From positions 372,001-436,000 of the forward strand of contig NZ_JACFOY010000001.1 in the NCBI RefSeq assembly GCF_016102285.1: a DNA stretch of 64,000 bases. Direction: 5' to 3'. The notes beneath the pieces are model-generated. The model searched no databases and was not told the DNA's origin. It worked only from the letters and a program-made list of their open reading frames with translations. Shown piece by piece: positions 18,398 through 27,643 of the stretch. The DNA is from Bartonella sp. M0177 (lineage in GTDB: Bacteria; Pseudomonadota; Alphaproteobacteria; Rhizobiales; Rhizobiaceae). Each line of letters opens with the position of its first letter. The first letter of the stretch is position 1. The position numbers and the translations under genes were made by a program.

Positions 18398-18604
18398 TCA
18401 CCAATGCGGTGGTCGGGTGACGGGAATGTCCGGCTGGCTTTGTTCTTCAAGTTCCAGAAAGCGTTTGGTTAGTGCTTTTAATTTTTTATCCATAAGGTCG
18501 ATTGTTTTCCATTGTTCGGCGAGAACAGTAGAAAGCTCGTCAACAAGTCGCTCTTGTTCGGCAAGTTTGATTTCGACCTCGGTAAGACGATCTTTTTCAA
18601 TCAC
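18398..18604 (-). CDS. slyX: SlyX family protein
   Basis: A 68-residue coiled-coil protein. The heptad-rich body (LTEVEIKLAEQERLVDEL) and the proline-rich end finishing in PPHW are typical of SlyX, a widespread family with no settled function. It starts within the last bases of the truncated haemoglobin gene (ATGA overlap), so the two form an operon. Confidence 0.88.
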   Translation of the reverse strand: MIEKDRLTEVEIKLAEQERLVDELSTVLAEQWKTIDLMDKKLKALTKRFLELEEQSQPDIPVTRPPHW

Positions 18605-19023
18605 AATGCGTGATCCTTATTTCTGATATAGCGTTCGCCGGGTTGTAAAAGAACCTTATTGTTGAAGGCAAGGCCCAACTCGAGGCTGTGGGCGATCTGG
18701 GTTGCTTTTTTCATGAACAATTCGGCATCTTCCCTCACGCAAAGTTCTTCAACGGTATTTTTGAAAATTTTGAGCCATTGGTCGAAATGGCTAGCGTCAA
18801 TCGGTAAAACGACATGCTTGGGCATAGGGCGTCCGTTATAACGGTTGGTGTGCAGCATGACCGATGACCAGAAGGCGAACATATTTTGTAAATGGGGCTC
18901 CCAATCGTGAATATGTTCTTCAAAAATAGGACCCAGCATATAATCTTTTCTGACCCGCGCGTAAAATGTGCGCACAACGGATTCAATCAATGTTTCGTCA
19001 ACTGCTATAGGTTCTTGTGCCAT
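18601..19023 (-). CDS. Group III truncated haemoglobin
   Basis: About 140 residues, a single-domain 2-on-2 globin. The block FYARVRKDYMLGPIFEEHI, the FWSSVML region and the proximal-helix histidine in IDASHFDQWL match group III (P-type) truncated globins. These bind oxygen or NO and are often linked to nitrosative stress, which suits a nitrate-respiring host. The ATG at 19023 (MAQEP) is preferred over a TTG nine bases upstream. It begins just beyond the stop of the upstream membrane-protein gene and is followed by slyX. Confidence 0.88.
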   Translation of the reverse strand: MAQEPIAVDETLIESVVRTFYARVRKDYMLGPIFEEHIHDWEPHLQNMFAFWSSVMLHTNRYNGRPMPKHVVLPIDASHFDQWLKIFKNTVEELCVREDAELFMKKATQIAHSLELGLAFNNKVLLQPGERYIRNKDHAL

Positions 19024-19028
19024 AAATC

Positions 19029-19988
19029 TCAATCTGTTGCTTTGATTTTCATACCGTAAATATCAATGCCATGACCTTCACCCATAAGGTCGCTTGTCAA
19101 ATAAAGTTTTGCTGAACCCGATCCTTCTGCAGGTATTGTGAGGTCAAACAATAGGTCGTTCCGATTTGTCGGAACTTCAAAACGCCGCCTTCCACAATCG
19201 GCATTATTGCCGAGATCACACGTTATACTCATTTGGCTTGGCTCTGTTCCATCACTTTTTGCGTTGATATCAATGAGTACCTTTTTACCGCGTAAGCCGG
19301 ATAAAACACCCGCGCCAATTTCGATAACGACGATATCTTGCTCACTATTTGCCGAAATATGGGTATATGGTATTCCGGCATCATCACGTATATCGACCGA
19401 TGTGCGGCCGTAGACTGTGAGCGCCGAGGCATCGCCGGGACGGAAAAATTTAATCCAACCGTCATTGGTTTCGGTTTCTTGACGGAAAGGTTGCATCAAC
19501 GCGGAATTCGGGTTGTGTTCAGTCGCTTCCTTTTGACGCTCAACTAGGGCACGGCCTGAAAAACTGTTAAAAAACGACCACGCGGTGAAACCTAAAACCA
19601 TAATAATCGCAAGAATCGACGGAGCAACAATCAGCAGAATTTTGGAACGCCGTCTTGTTCTTGCCCGATGCAAACTCCGGTTATCGAAATTTGTCGCCCC
19701 GTTTACTTCTATTTTTATCTGTTCTTCAGGGCCTTCCGCAGCGAGTTCATTATAGTATTGCGTTTGTTCTTCGGGAGCCTGAACAATATAGTCCCGTTCT
19801 ATATTCCGGATAATTTGCATCAATGCATCACGCCGTTTGGTACGGCTCTCGTTGCTCAAATCATGTTGCGCCAACAGTGCACGCTCGTGGGCGTTCCATG
19901 CAGATTCATAAATCTGCCGCCTTTGAGCAACATTGCGGGCATCAATTTTAAGCAATGCATTACGGATGGCTTGCTCGGCACTAGCCAA
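19029..19988 (-). CDS. Single-pass membrane protein of unknown function
   Basis: A 319-residue protein with a charged N-terminal half (1-120, rich in Arg, Glu and Asp, possibly helical), one transmembrane helix near 125-150 (ILLIVAPSILAIIMVLGFTAW) and a periplasmic-type C-terminal part rich in beta structure and containing a cysteine pair (CDLGNNADCG). The C-terminal part looks like a carbohydrate-binding or jelly-roll fold but this is not certain. It heads a three-gene unit with the globin and slyX. No function is recognised. Confidence 0.75.
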   Translation of the reverse strand: MASAEQAIRNALLKIDARNVAQRRQIYESAWNAHERALLAQHDLSNESRTKRRDALMQIIRNIERDYIVQAPEEQTQYYNELAAEGPEEQIKIEVNGATNFDNRSLHRARTRRRSKILLIVAPSILAIIMVLGFTAWSFFNSFSGRALVERQKEATEHNPNSALMQPFRQETETNDGWIKFFRPGDASALTVYGRTSVDIRDDAGIPYTHISANSEQDIVVIEIGAGVLSGLRGKKVLIDINAKSDGTEPSQMSITCDLGNNADCGRRRFEVPTNRNDLLFDLTIPAEGSGSAKLYLTSDLMGEGHGIDIYGMKIKATD

Positions 19989-20224
19989 GAAAATTTCTCC
20001 TCAAACCAAAAACATTTAAATCTAGAATTTAAACCTAGAATAAGCATCAGGTGGAAAATAGGCAAACCAATTCTATTGTTGATGATTTTAAAAAAAGCTT
20101 GTGTTTTGACATTGTGTTGCTGGTTAATAACGAAAATTACCGAAAGATAAAATTGGGCGCTTGCTTTCAGACGATCTTTTGGCTATCACCCGATACCGGT
20201 TCTGTCTTGAAGACGAGAATCTGT

Positions 20225-20300
20225 GCCGCATTAGCTCAGTTGGTAGAGCACGTCATTCGTAATGATGGGGTCGCTGGTTCGATTCCGGCATGCGGCACCA
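20225..20300 (+). tRNA. tRNA-Thr (anticodon CGT)
   Basis: A full 76-nt cloverleaf with encoded CCA. The acceptor arm is GCCGCAT/ATGCGGC, the D arm GCTC/GAGC, the anticodon arm CGTCA/TGATG with loop TTCGTAA, and the T arm GCTGG/CCGGC around TTCGATT. The anticodon CGT reads ACG threonine codons. Its 3' half is the integration target of the adjacent element and is repeated at 37778. Confidence 0.96.
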
Positions 20301-20308
20301 AAAATCAC
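20255..20308 (+). repeat. attL: 54-bp direct repeat inside tRNA-Thr
   Basis: Starts at the anticodon stem of tRNA-Thr and runs 8 bp past the CCA end. It is identical to 37778-37831. The integrated element leaves the tRNA intact on this side. Confidence 0.93.
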
Positions 20309-20364
20309 CAATAAAAACAATTAGATATAAATAAACCTAAAAATCAAAAACATAAATGGATGGT

Positions 20365-20389
20365 TCTGTGGTAGCAATATGGTAGCAGA
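20365..20389 (+). repeat. Candidate integrase arm site, left copy
   Basis: A 25-bp sequence containing TGGTAGCA twice at 11-bp spacing. The same sequence with one mismatch occurs at 37626-37650 near the other end, in the same orientation. Paired short direct repeats near both att cores fit integrase arm-type sites. Confidence 0.6.
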
Positions 20390-20435
20390 TTTATAGCGCG
20401 CCACGCTGTCACAATTAACATAGTCCCCTACATGA

Positions 20436-20840
20436 TTATTGTGGAAATTCTACCAACAGGTTTTCAAGGCGTTCGTATATCATAACCCTTAGCGTTGCCC
20501 TCACAGGCCAAGGTCGGCATTGTCTGGCTGTCTGGCGCAATTCATTTAACGGTATGTGGTCGAAGGCATCAAGTACTTGTCCGCCTCTTTCTACCCAGTC
20601 TGGCCGTTGTTCAAAAACATCTGCAACGGCTCCGATTGTTTCACTCCAAAGTTCATCACTGTTATTCTTTGTCTCTCGTATGCATCGCAAAACAAATACA
20701 AGAAATCCGTCACCATGCTTATTCCTGATTTCGTGCATAGTGCCACGTGCATGAGATTGCGCGGCCATGCGTCTACGGTATACGGGGATTAGCTTAATTC
20801 CCAAACCATCGCATAGGACATCCAGCTTTCCCTTGCCCAT
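20436..20840 (-). CDS. Conserved hypothetical protein at the attL end
   Basis: A 134-residue soluble protein with a basic N-terminus (IPVYRRRMAAQSHARGT) and a helical body (EIRNKHGDGFLVFVLRCIRETKNN). I recognise the general pattern from hypothetical genes of Hyphomicrobiales phage islands but know no function. It is isolated from the late operon by 350 bp and so may have its own promoter. It is the only gene between the structural operon and attL, a place where lysogenic cargo or control genes often sit. Confidence 0.7.
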   Translation of the reverse strand: MGKGKLDVLCDGLGIKLIPVYRRRMAAQSHARGTMHEIRNKHGDGFLVFVLRCIRETKNNSDELWSETIGAVADVFEQRPDWVERGGQVLDAFDHIPLNELRQTARQCRPWPVRATLRVMIYERLENLLVEFPQ

Positions 20841-21190
20841 GTTTCTAAAACTCTATTGTTTGAAGTGATAACTTAATTAGCCTCTAAAAGGCTTATGTGT
20901 TCTGATTACTTGTTTTTAACATAATGGGGAATCAGTGCCAACAATCAGGTGGCAAAAGATTGTTTACATCTGTGGAAAAGTCGCTTGGCCTTTTTCTGAA
21001 CGTTTACAGGTAGATAGACAGTTTTGCTTTTTATAGGAGTGTAAAGAAATAAGTTTTGAAATGGCATGAGAACTACTTCTCTTTTGCCAATCTTTAGCTT
21101 GTAAAAGATAACTACTTAATACAGGCATTTTTAGAGAGTGTGCCTATCCGTTTTATTTTACAAAAACAGGATAGGGCTAGTTATTTGCAC
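20841..21190. other. Noncoding gap at the end of the structural operon
   Basis: No gene is visible in 350 bp. An inverted repeat CCTATCC (21143-21149)/GGATAGG (21169-21175) with complementary T and A runs inside lies 16 bp beyond the last tail gene and may end the operon. The remainder is AT-rich and could hold the promoter of the minus-strand gene at 20840. Confidence 0.5.
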
Positions 21191-21547
21191 TCATCCAAAT
21201 ATTGCATCGAAAGCCTCAGTTGTCAGTTCACCAGACCGTCCTTGCTTACCTTTGACCTTGCTGTTTTCTGATGAATAACAATGCTCAAGCCATGCATCAT
21301 CCAACGCGCGAATGATTTTGACATGGTGAGGCTGTAACGGACAACCGGTTAAGATACTGAAAGCGTGTATCTCCGTATAACTTATAGGATTTGGTCCCGA
21401 CATGTGATAGGTGCGGGTTGCTGAAAGCTTCGTAAAGATATTCCAAAGCAATACTCCTGCTTCAGGAACATGGAGAATTGTCTCGTTTTCTAAACGGTTT
21501 TTGAGTGCTTTTACAAGTAAAGCTTCTAAACGGTGATTATCCATCAT
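21191..21547 (-). CDS. Putative phage protein at the end of the tail operon
   Basis: A 118-residue protein with no motif that I can place. The middle carries a cysteine and histidines (GCPLQPHHVKIIRALDDAWLEH), and the C-terminus is basic then acidic. Position directly after a tail-tip-like gene, with ATGA overlap, suggests a small tail or tail-assembly protein. This role rests only on context. Confidence 0.7.
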   Translation of the reverse strand: MMDNHRLEALLVKALKNRLENETILHVPEAGVLLWNIFTKLSATRTYHMSGPNPISYTEIHAFSILTGCPLQPHHVKIIRALDDAWLEHCYSSENSKVKGKQGRSGELTTEAFDAIFG

Positions 21548-22182
21548 ATTGAACTCTCACAGAAACGAAATTTAGCCGTCCGGAACGGATATCCATCATT
21601 GATAGAAAAGCTATTGTTAAGTGCTCTCATACGAAGCTCCATACGGTCAAAACAAACGTTTGCACCAATTGAGATATATTTGGGAAGTCTCGGTTCGATC
21701 TCTATTTGGTAGCCAGTAGGGTTGAATTCTGCTGAAATGACTTGCCCGAGTGCTCGACGATCATTGTACTGGAAGGTGATATAATCGCCGGAGGATAGCT
21801 TGAGAGCAGCGTTTACCCCTGTGACCGTAACGATGTTCCCTTTCTCGATCTTTGCAAGTCTACCGACAGTTTGAGCAACTTGTGGGTTATCCTTGTTCAA
21901 TCGAGGACAGATATACACAGGATGCCGGATGAGCAAAGACTCCAAACCGCCCCGTACACTCGCCCAGATCATTCTAATTTCATTAACTGTCGGTAAATCC
22001 AAATCTTCTGATAGTCCGACATCGTCGAAACAATCAACTTCTACATCGACTGTCCATCGAGGATCCGCATATTCAACCGTATTGATAAGTCCGCTGCCGC
22101 TTTCCGATTGCGAAATATAACGCTGTAAATTGAAGTCAAATAATCGATATTGTATGTTATCAGGTAATGTTCTGAATGCCAT
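21544..22182 (-). CDS. Putative phage tail protein (distal-tail-like)
   Basis: 212 residues. The layout, a short N-terminal strand region with DPRWTVDVEVDCF, a helix (IRMIWASVRGG), then a beta-rich region (SSGDYITFQYNDRRALGQVISAEF) and a closing RMRALNNSFS, resembles tail proteins that follow the tape measure in alphaproteobacterial siphophages. It starts 9 bp after the tape-measure stop. It is the best candidate for a tail-tip component; the match is by pattern and position only. Confidence 0.65.
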   Translation of the reverse strand: MAFRTLPDNIQYRLFDFNLQRYISQSESGSGLINTVEYADPRWTVDVEVDCFDDVGLSEDLDLPTVNEIRMIWASVRGGLESLLIRHPVYICPRLNKDNPQVAQTVGRLAKIEKGNIVTVTGVNAALKLSSGDYITFQYNDRRALGQVISAEFNPTGYQIEIEPRLPKYISIGANVCFDRMELRMRALNNSFSINDGYPFRTAKFRFCESSI

Positions 22183-22191
22183 CTTTTTGTC

Positions 22192-24513
22192 CTACATTCT
22201 GTTTTTGGTTTGAGCTTCGTTAATAGTTTGGCCGATCAGGTTCGGTAGGTTTTTATGATATTCGCGAATGTTTCGTTGCGACACTTGTTGAGCTATTTCA
22301 CGAACGTGAACATCAAACATGTCGGACGGTGCAACATGTACCGATAGATTTACCCGTTGAGCAGGTTCTGATAATCTCGGCTTCGTTTGAGTTTCTTGTC
22401 TTCCTGTAAATATTTGTACCGGCACTTTGCCGCCATTAGGCAGCGGAATGACTGCCTCCTGTCCATGAACTATCCCGATAGGTTCGCCTCTCATTCCTCC
22501 CGTGTTAGCAGTTCCGGAAGCAAATCCTTTGCCTCCAAAAAGACCTCCAAAAAGACTTGAAAACAGGTTGCTACCGCTATTTGACGCTGTGTTGGTGGTA
22601 CGCAATTTGAACACATTATCAATCGCTGTGCTAATGGCGGAATCTGCGAAACGTTGCCCAAGGCGTAAAAATGCATCACCCAAAGCATCTACAAACTTCT
22701 TATTGTTGATAAGTCCATCGGTAAGTGTTCTGGAGAAATCCTTTGCAATGTCTTTGGTTTCCTCGATGCTTTTTTTGAGCTTTTCCTGCGTTGCTATAAC
22801 TTGGTTTTTTGCCGCCACCGATTTTGCGAGAGATTCAGATTCTCTTTCTATCTCTGCCGTAAGTTCTGGAGTAAGTGTTAAATGTTCACGTTTCGCGGCA
22901 TTGAGTAACTTCTGTTTAGCTTGAGCTTTTTCAACGGCATAACCATTATCATCAACCAACGGGTTTAACTGAGCAAGTGCATCGCGTTCGGCATTTAACG
23001 AAGCTGTTTGTTCTTGGATAGAACGAATCTCTTGCTGATAGTCATTAAGTTTTTTCTTAGAACCTTTACCGTCTTTGCTACCGATAACGGGATAATCCTT
23101 AACTGATACGGGGTCTTGCTTGGTCGCGCTCGGTTTGCCCTGTCCGCGTGATGATAGAACGGTCGTACCTTCTTCGCGCAACGCATCCTTTACACCGTTC
23201 GGATACTTGTTTTTATACCATTGCTGAATTGCATCTTCCGCCCCTTCTGTGAAGGATTTCCCGCTTTCTTCACCTTGACGCTTCCATTCGGTCTTGCCCT
23301 CTTGGCCTCCCGCTTGCGCTTTTTGGGCCGCTGCCCGTGTTTTAGGGGTTTGCAAATTAAAAAACCAAGATGGAAGATTATTGTTTACGGCATCTGTAAT
23401 GCCAGAAGAGTCCAGCGCATCACCTATAGAAAATGGTCTGTTATTATTGGAAAACTCGGTCGCCTTTTCGCTAAACTTGAGGAACCATTCAACACTTTCT
23501 TTCAAGACCATGATGACTTGGTTTACCTCTTTGACAAGGTTATTCATGTCTACATTGTCAACAGTCGTTGATAGTTCTTGCAACGCCTTGCCGAACGTGT
23601 CCGTCGCTTCTGCGGACTTATTAAAACGACCTACAGCTTTGACCATCGAATTGTAAAGATTGGTCATTGCTTGCGAAACTGTTGTGCTTGTTCCTGCAAG
23701 GTTTTGGGTTATCTGTCCCGCGCCAACTTCAATGCCTCTGAAAAACGCCTGATTGGAAAGCTTGCCATCAAGAACCAATTGCCGCAACTTTGAAACAGAT
23801 CCGCCCGCCTCTTTGATGCCATTGGCTGCTGCTCTCAGGATTGTTGGGGCACCGTCTACAATAGAATTGAATTCTTCTGCTTGAATGCGGCTACTACCTA
23901 GAGCTTGTGATAGCTGCAATAGTGCTCCAGATGCTTCTTGTGCGCTGGTTCCGCCAGCTCTCAATAATTGAGAAATGGTGTCGGTAAAATGAATTATTCC
24001 TTGAGTGTCAGTGCCTAACTCTTTTTGATTAAATGATAGACGTGAATAAAGCTGAACAAGACTGGCAATAGGCGTTGAATTGCGTTGTGCGGCCGCATAA
24101 AGTCCATCAAATACGTCAGTCAGTTGTTTGCCTGTCAATCCAGTCGACTTCAAGGCATTCTCAATGCTCGTATATTGGTCGGCAAGAGATGTCGCATTGC
24201 GCAATGTGAAAGCACCGGCTAACCCAATGAACAATCCTTTAAAACTCTGCGAGAAAGTCTGTTCAGCACTTGCATAAGTTTTGCTTAACAGACCAATCTT
24301 CGATGATGTGCTTGCTAATGCTCTATTAATCCGTGTAGTTGCTCGTTCGGCATCCTTTGCCATATTATCGGTTGCAGACTTACTTTCTTTCTTCATTAAG
24401 CGGTAAGTGCCCGTTGCACTATCCGCCGCGCGCTTCAGTTGCTTTTCCATGTCTCCCAATCGGACGACAACAGAATAGAGAAGCTGTTCATTGTTTTGGC
24501 TCGTTTCTGACAT
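22192..24513 (-). CDS. Phage tail tape measure protein
   Basis: 773 residues. The N-terminal 60 residues are coiled-coil. Residues about 70-270 form the tape-measure domain (TSLADQYTSIENALKSTG, SSRIQAEEFNSIVDGAP, LRQLVLDGKLSNQAFF). Two further coiled-coil stretches (about 490-600) and a glycine-rich membrane-active-like segment follow. It sets tail length and takes part in DNA injection. 773 residues would correspond to a tail of roughly 110-120 nm if the usual 1.5 angstrom per residue holds. Placed 8 bp after terL, which is not the usual position. Confidence 0.92.
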   Translation of the reverse strand: MSETSQNNEQLLYSVVVRLGDMEKQLKRAADSATGTYRLMKKESKSATDNMAKDAERATTRINRALASTSSKIGLLSKTYASAEQTFSQSFKGLFIGLAGAFTLRNATSLADQYTSIENALKSTGLTGKQLTDVFDGLYAAAQRNSTPIASLVQLYSRLSFNQKELGTDTQGIIHFTDTISQLLRAGGTSAQEASGALLQLSQALGSSRIQAEEFNSIVDGAPTILRAAANGIKEAGGSVSKLRQLVLDGKLSNQAFFRGIEVGAGQITQNLAGTSTTVSQAMTNLYNSMVKAVGRFNKSAEATDTFGKALQELSTTVDNVDMNNLVKEVNQVIMVLKESVEWFLKFSEKATEFSNNNRPFSIGDALDSSGITDAVNNNLPSWFFNLQTPKTRAAAQKAQAGGQEGKTEWKRQGEESGKSFTEGAEDAIQQWYKNKYPNGVKDALREEGTTVLSSRGQGKPSATKQDPVSVKDYPVIGSKDGKGSKKKLNDYQQEIRSIQEQTASLNAERDALAQLNPLVDDNGYAVEKAQAKQKLLNAAKREHLTLTPELTAEIERESESLAKSVAAKNQVIATQEKLKKSIEETKDIAKDFSRTLTDGLINNKKFVDALGDAFLRLGQRFADSAISTAIDNVFKLRTTNTASNSGSNLFSSLFGGLFGGKGFASGTANTGGMRGEPIGIVHGQEAVIPLPNGGKVPVQIFTGRQETQTKPRLSEPAQRVNLSVHVAPSDMFDVHVREIAQQVSQRNIREYHKNLPNLIGQTINEAQTKNRM

Positions 24514-24521
24514 CTTTCACC

Positions 24522-26138
24522 TCATGCCACATACATTTCAGGTTCAAACCATTCTTCGCTCGTGATGAAATGTGCTTCACCCATTGAACAACGGCCGACA
24601 GCCATTGCAGTAGCAACAGCTCCGTCAATCTTGTTTCCCGATTTCGCTTTGTGCATCATGCGATTTCCGGCTTTGTCTGTTTCTATTTGGATGTTTTCAA
24701 AATTCCATCGGAGGACTGGATGCCCGCCATGTTTGAACGTACGGGCTAGGATGGAACGTTCGAGTTCCTTGACCGCTGGTGCCATTGAAACCCAACCTTG
24801 ACGGAATTCAACGGCGGGTATTCCATCCTCGTTCAAGTTTGCCATCATTGAACGACCGTATGTCGGATCAAAGGCAACTTCTTTGACGTTAAACCGTGCA
24901 CATAGTTCGCGGATATGGTTTTCTACCGCTCGTAAGTCTACCGTATTGCCTTCGGTAGGGATGATAAAACCGTCTTCTGCCCAAGCGATATAATCCACTC
25001 CATGTAGTTCTCCCCTAGCTCTCAGATTGTCTTTAGGACAGAAAAACCATGGATAAACAGAATATCCGGTATCTCTATTGCCGAAACAAGCAACGACTGC
25101 TGTCAGGTCTTCATTCTTCGAGAGGTCTACACCTAGCCAACATGGTACTTGCTTGGCTTCCATGTCTTCAAGATCGACTTCTCCGCACCCTTCATCATAA
25201 ATGGACATTTCGACGAATGGGCTAGTCGATTTATCTAACCATTTGTTGAGATTGTATTGTAAGAAACTGTCGCGTTCAGAAGGTGAATATTCCGCCTTTT
25301 TCGCTTTATCTCTGAAGCCGTTCAGATCAGGGAAACCGTATTTTAGACCGGGATTGACACCATACCAGACTTTTTCATCATGCCAATCATCACCGTCTTC
25401 CGCCATAAAAATGACGGGCAGTGTTGCTGGATCCTCTATCTCTCCTTTTTGTACTTTGATGGCATATTCAACTTGTTGCCATGCAAGGTTTTCTTGCCCT
25501 CTGCCTGATGTGCTTGCAATAACCATCAGCGTTTCAGGTATCTTAACGAGTGCGCTATCCAGAGCTTCCCACTGTTTCCGGCCTGCACTGCCTTCCCATG
25601 CGTGTAATTCATCCGCTATGACGATTTTCGGGGTTTTACCATGAAGCACTTTGCCATCAGCAGCGACAGCAACATAACGTGTTTTATGTTTGGGATATGA
25701 TATTCTTGAGACGTAATCCCGTACTGACATATGACTGAATAAACGATGATCGAATTCGACGATTAACCTAACTTCATCAAATAATTCTCGCGCCTGTTCA
25801 TGTGCGGATGCCGCCGAAATGATGAGATCACCTGCTTGCTTTTCCGGTCCGCATAAATGCAAAAGAGTTATACCTGCTGCAAGGCTGGTTTTCCGGTTTC
25901 CACGCGGTAATAACAGCACGACGCGCCGGACAATTCTCCGGCCGTCTTTATCCCTAGGGCCATAGATGCGCTTGATGATCTGTTCTTGCCACGGAAATAA
26001 TTGGAACGGATGTCCAACGGCCGGATTTTTTGGGTGCTTCAGACGGCGCAACCATTCCACAGCCCTTTGACCATGTCCAAAATTGTCCTCGATTTCTTCG
26101 GGATTATCAATCCAAGAGGGTATCATCATCAGTTGCAC
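24522..26138 (-). CDS. terL: Phage terminase large subunit
   Basis: 538 residues. The N-terminal ATPase has a modified Walker A (LLPRGNRKTSLAAG) and Walker B (IVIADELHAWEG). The C-terminal RNase H-like nuclease shows DLSKNEDLTAV, DPTYGRSMM and NKIDGAVATAMA. The family is the HK97/P27-associated Terminase_1 group, which pairs with P27-like small subunits, as here. It powers DNA packaging into proheads. The start may be a few codons downstream of 26138, at MMIPSW. It overlaps terS by 32 bp. Confidence 0.95.
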   Translation of the reverse strand: MQLMMIPSWIDNPEEIEDNFGHGQRAVEWLRRLKHPKNPAVGHPFQLFPWQEQIIKRIYGPRDKDGRRIVRRVVLLLPRGNRKTSLAAGITLLHLCGPEKQAGDLIISAASAHEQARELFDEVRLIVEFDHRLFSHMSVRDYVSRISYPKHKTRYVAVAADGKVLHGKTPKIVIADELHAWEGSAGRKQWEALDSALVKIPETLMVIASTSGRGQENLAWQQVEYAIKVQKGEIEDPATLPVIFMAEDGDDWHDEKVWYGVNPGLKYGFPDLNGFRDKAKKAEYSPSERDSFLQYNLNKWLDKSTSPFVEMSIYDEGCGEVDLEDMEAKQVPCWLGVDLSKNEDLTAVVACFGNRDTGYSVYPWFFCPKDNLRARGELHGVDYIAWAEDGFIIPTEGNTVDLRAVENHIRELCARFNVKEVAFDPTYGRSMMANLNEDGIPAVEFRQGWVSMAPAVKELERSILARTFKHGGHPVLRWNFENIQIETDKAGNRMMHKAKSGNKIDGAVATAMAVGRCSMGEAHFITSEEWFEPEMYVA

Positions 26139-26499
26139 CTACAGAAGCTCTCGAACGCGATACTGGTGTCAATCCCAATTCAGCCGCTAGTAATCTAGCG
26201 CGGGTCATAGCGTCAGCTTGAATACCTACGGCCGGATTGCGCTTTGGCATGCCGTCACGAAGAATAATCGCTCCTTGATCTTGGATGTTGCGTTCCATTT
26301 CCCTGACTAAGCCAGTTGCAATACAGTAGTTCTCTAACCCTCCAATATCGGCTTCTGTTAGGATTTTCCTTTCATTGAGTATCGGCATCACACGCTTCCA
26401 TTCGGCCGCTGCATCCTTCGATAGCCAGCGCGGGGGCTGAAGACGCGAGACGATGGCCTTGTTATCATTCTTCATATTTTTGGGTTTTCTACCTCTCAT
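26107..26499 (-). CDS. terS: Phage terminase small subunit, P27 family
   Basis: 130 residues starting MRGRKPKN, the typical P27-family beginning. It binds the packaging site and recruits TerL. The helical core (LSKDAAAEWKRVMPILNE, LTEADIGGLENYCIATGL) and the C-terminal MTRARLLAAELGLTPVSRSR are family features. A 6-residue longer start exists upstream but overlaps the preceding gene. It is co-transcribed with head-completion genes ahead and terL behind. Confidence 0.93.
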   Translation of the reverse strand: MRGRKPKNMKNDNKAIVSRLQPPRWLSKDAAAEWKRVMPILNERKILTEADIGGLENYCIATGLVREMERNIQDQGAIILRDGMPKRNPAVGIQADAMTRARLLAAELGLTPVSRSRASVGATDDDTLLD

Positions 26500-26816
26500 T
26501 AGGATTTCTCCAGACACCGGATTTCTAAGCCTTCGCGCCGTCCGATTTCCGATGTTTCTTTGATGTTAAATGTGCGCCCGTTAAATTCGATAAGACACGA
26601 GTTGTTGACGCCGTTAATGAAGCGGGTTCTAAAGATCATAATTGTCTCGTCAGACGCCCCATAGGCGCGAATGAATTCCTCAGTGCTTTGTTGCACTATC
26701 TCAGCGCGCAACGTAGCCAGCGGTACTTTCTCGGTTATTGGATTGCCAAAATCGTCTATTCCAGACTGGTCAATTTTGACGATTCTAATAACGTGCGTTA
26801 GCTTGCCCGCTTTCAT
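26499..26816 (-). CDS. Head-tail adaptor / head closure protein
   Basis: 105 residues, mostly beta strand. The pattern MKAGKLTHVIRIVK...GNPITEKVPLATLRAEI...RTRFINGV...FNIKETSEIGRREGLEIRC is that of the SPP1 gp16-like head closure family. It seals the portal vertex after packaging and provides the tail docking face. It overlaps the DUF3168 gene by 4 bp and meets the terS start by 1 bp. Confidence 0.9.
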   Translation of the reverse strand: MKAGKLTHVIRIVKIDQSGIDDFGNPITEKVPLATLRAEIVQQSTEEFIRAYGASDETIMIFRTRFINGVNNSCLIEFNGRTFNIKETSEIGRREGLEIRCLEKS

Positions 26817-27229
26817 GGTTGTTCCTCCACGATCAGGCTTTCAATGGTGAGTATGCCATGGCTATGTTCACCATCCGGATCACGCAAAAAGCGAGTAGTT
26901 GCCACATACCAATCAACACAGTGATAACCGGTGTCTAATTCTGGTTTTCCGTTCCTTATCGCCTGTCGAATTGCTCCGGAAATGGCTTTTGTACCGGTTA
27001 AACCAGTTTCGGTTTTCCAGATGTCTACAGTCGAATAAATGCGCCAATTACACCGTTTTATATTGCTGCTATCATCGACAATCTGATCGCTACCTAACAG
27101 TATCAACGGATCGACTTTTGGCTGTTGGTTGCGATCCAGAATGTTCTTAAAAGGCACAAGAGAGAGAACCTCCGGCGTCGTTGTAAGACGTTTATAGATA
27201 GCCTTTTGAATTGCTAGCTCGAGCATCAT
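26813..27229 (-). CDS. Tail completion protein, DUF3168 family
   Basis: 138 residues. The N-terminus LAIQKAIYKRLTTTPEVLSLVP and the later WRIYSTVDIWKTETG...VDWYVATTRFLRDPDG match the gp17-like DUF3168 family, which forms the tail terminator ring in HK97-like phages. ATGA overlaps on both sides place it in the same translation-coupled chain as the gp10-like and head closure genes. Confidence 0.87.
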   Translation of the reverse strand: MMLELAIQKAIYKRLTTTPEVLSLVPFKNILDRNQQPKVDPLILLGSDQIVDDSSNIKRCNWRIYSTVDIWKTETGLTGTKAISGAIRQAIRNGKPELDTGYHCVDWYVATTRFLRDPDGEHSHGILTIESLIVEEQP

Positions 27230-27642
27230 TTAGTCCCCTCTACTGCCTTTTTGATTGTCCGTTTCAGTCTGCCCTTAATCCGCTTTTGAAGCTCTCTAGC
27301 ACTCGGCCAAAAAAAAGGCTGTGCGGGCATTTTGCTTGTTCCGTACTCGACCAAATGAGGATAACGAACATCACTATTCCCCACGGTTACAATCGCCTCT
27401 AATTCCTCAGCAGTCGCACTTCCACCAGGCTGAGAATAGGGCGGGGTTGTTTCATTAGGCTTTGTTACTGTTATGCTGTCGGCTAAACGTCCTGTGCGCT
27501 TTGGTGCCTTGTCCTTCATGCTGTTGGCTAATTCATTTGCCGACTTGATTAAAGCAGGCTCGCATTGTTGGCGAACGGCCTTCGGTATAGCCTGCATACG
27601 GGCGCGAAATTTATCCCATGAAGCTTGATCATTATCTGTCAT
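27226..27642 (-). CDS. HK97 gp10-like phage protein
   Basis: 138 residues starting MTDNDQASW at ATG 27642. The motif DKAPKRTGRLADSITVTKP and the later YPHLVEYGTSKMPAQPFFWPS are the signature of the HK97 gp10 family, which takes part in head-tail joining or tail completion. A longer in-frame start at 27819 would run through the connector gene and is rejected. Confidence 0.92.
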   Translation of the reverse strand: MTDNDQASWDKFRARMQAIPKAVRQQCEPALIKSANELANSMKDKAPKRTGRLADSITVTKPNETTPPYSQPGGSATAEELEAIVTVGNSDVRYPHLVEYGTSKMPAQPFFWPSARELQKRIKGRLKRTIKKAVEGTK

Positions 27643-27643
27643 G

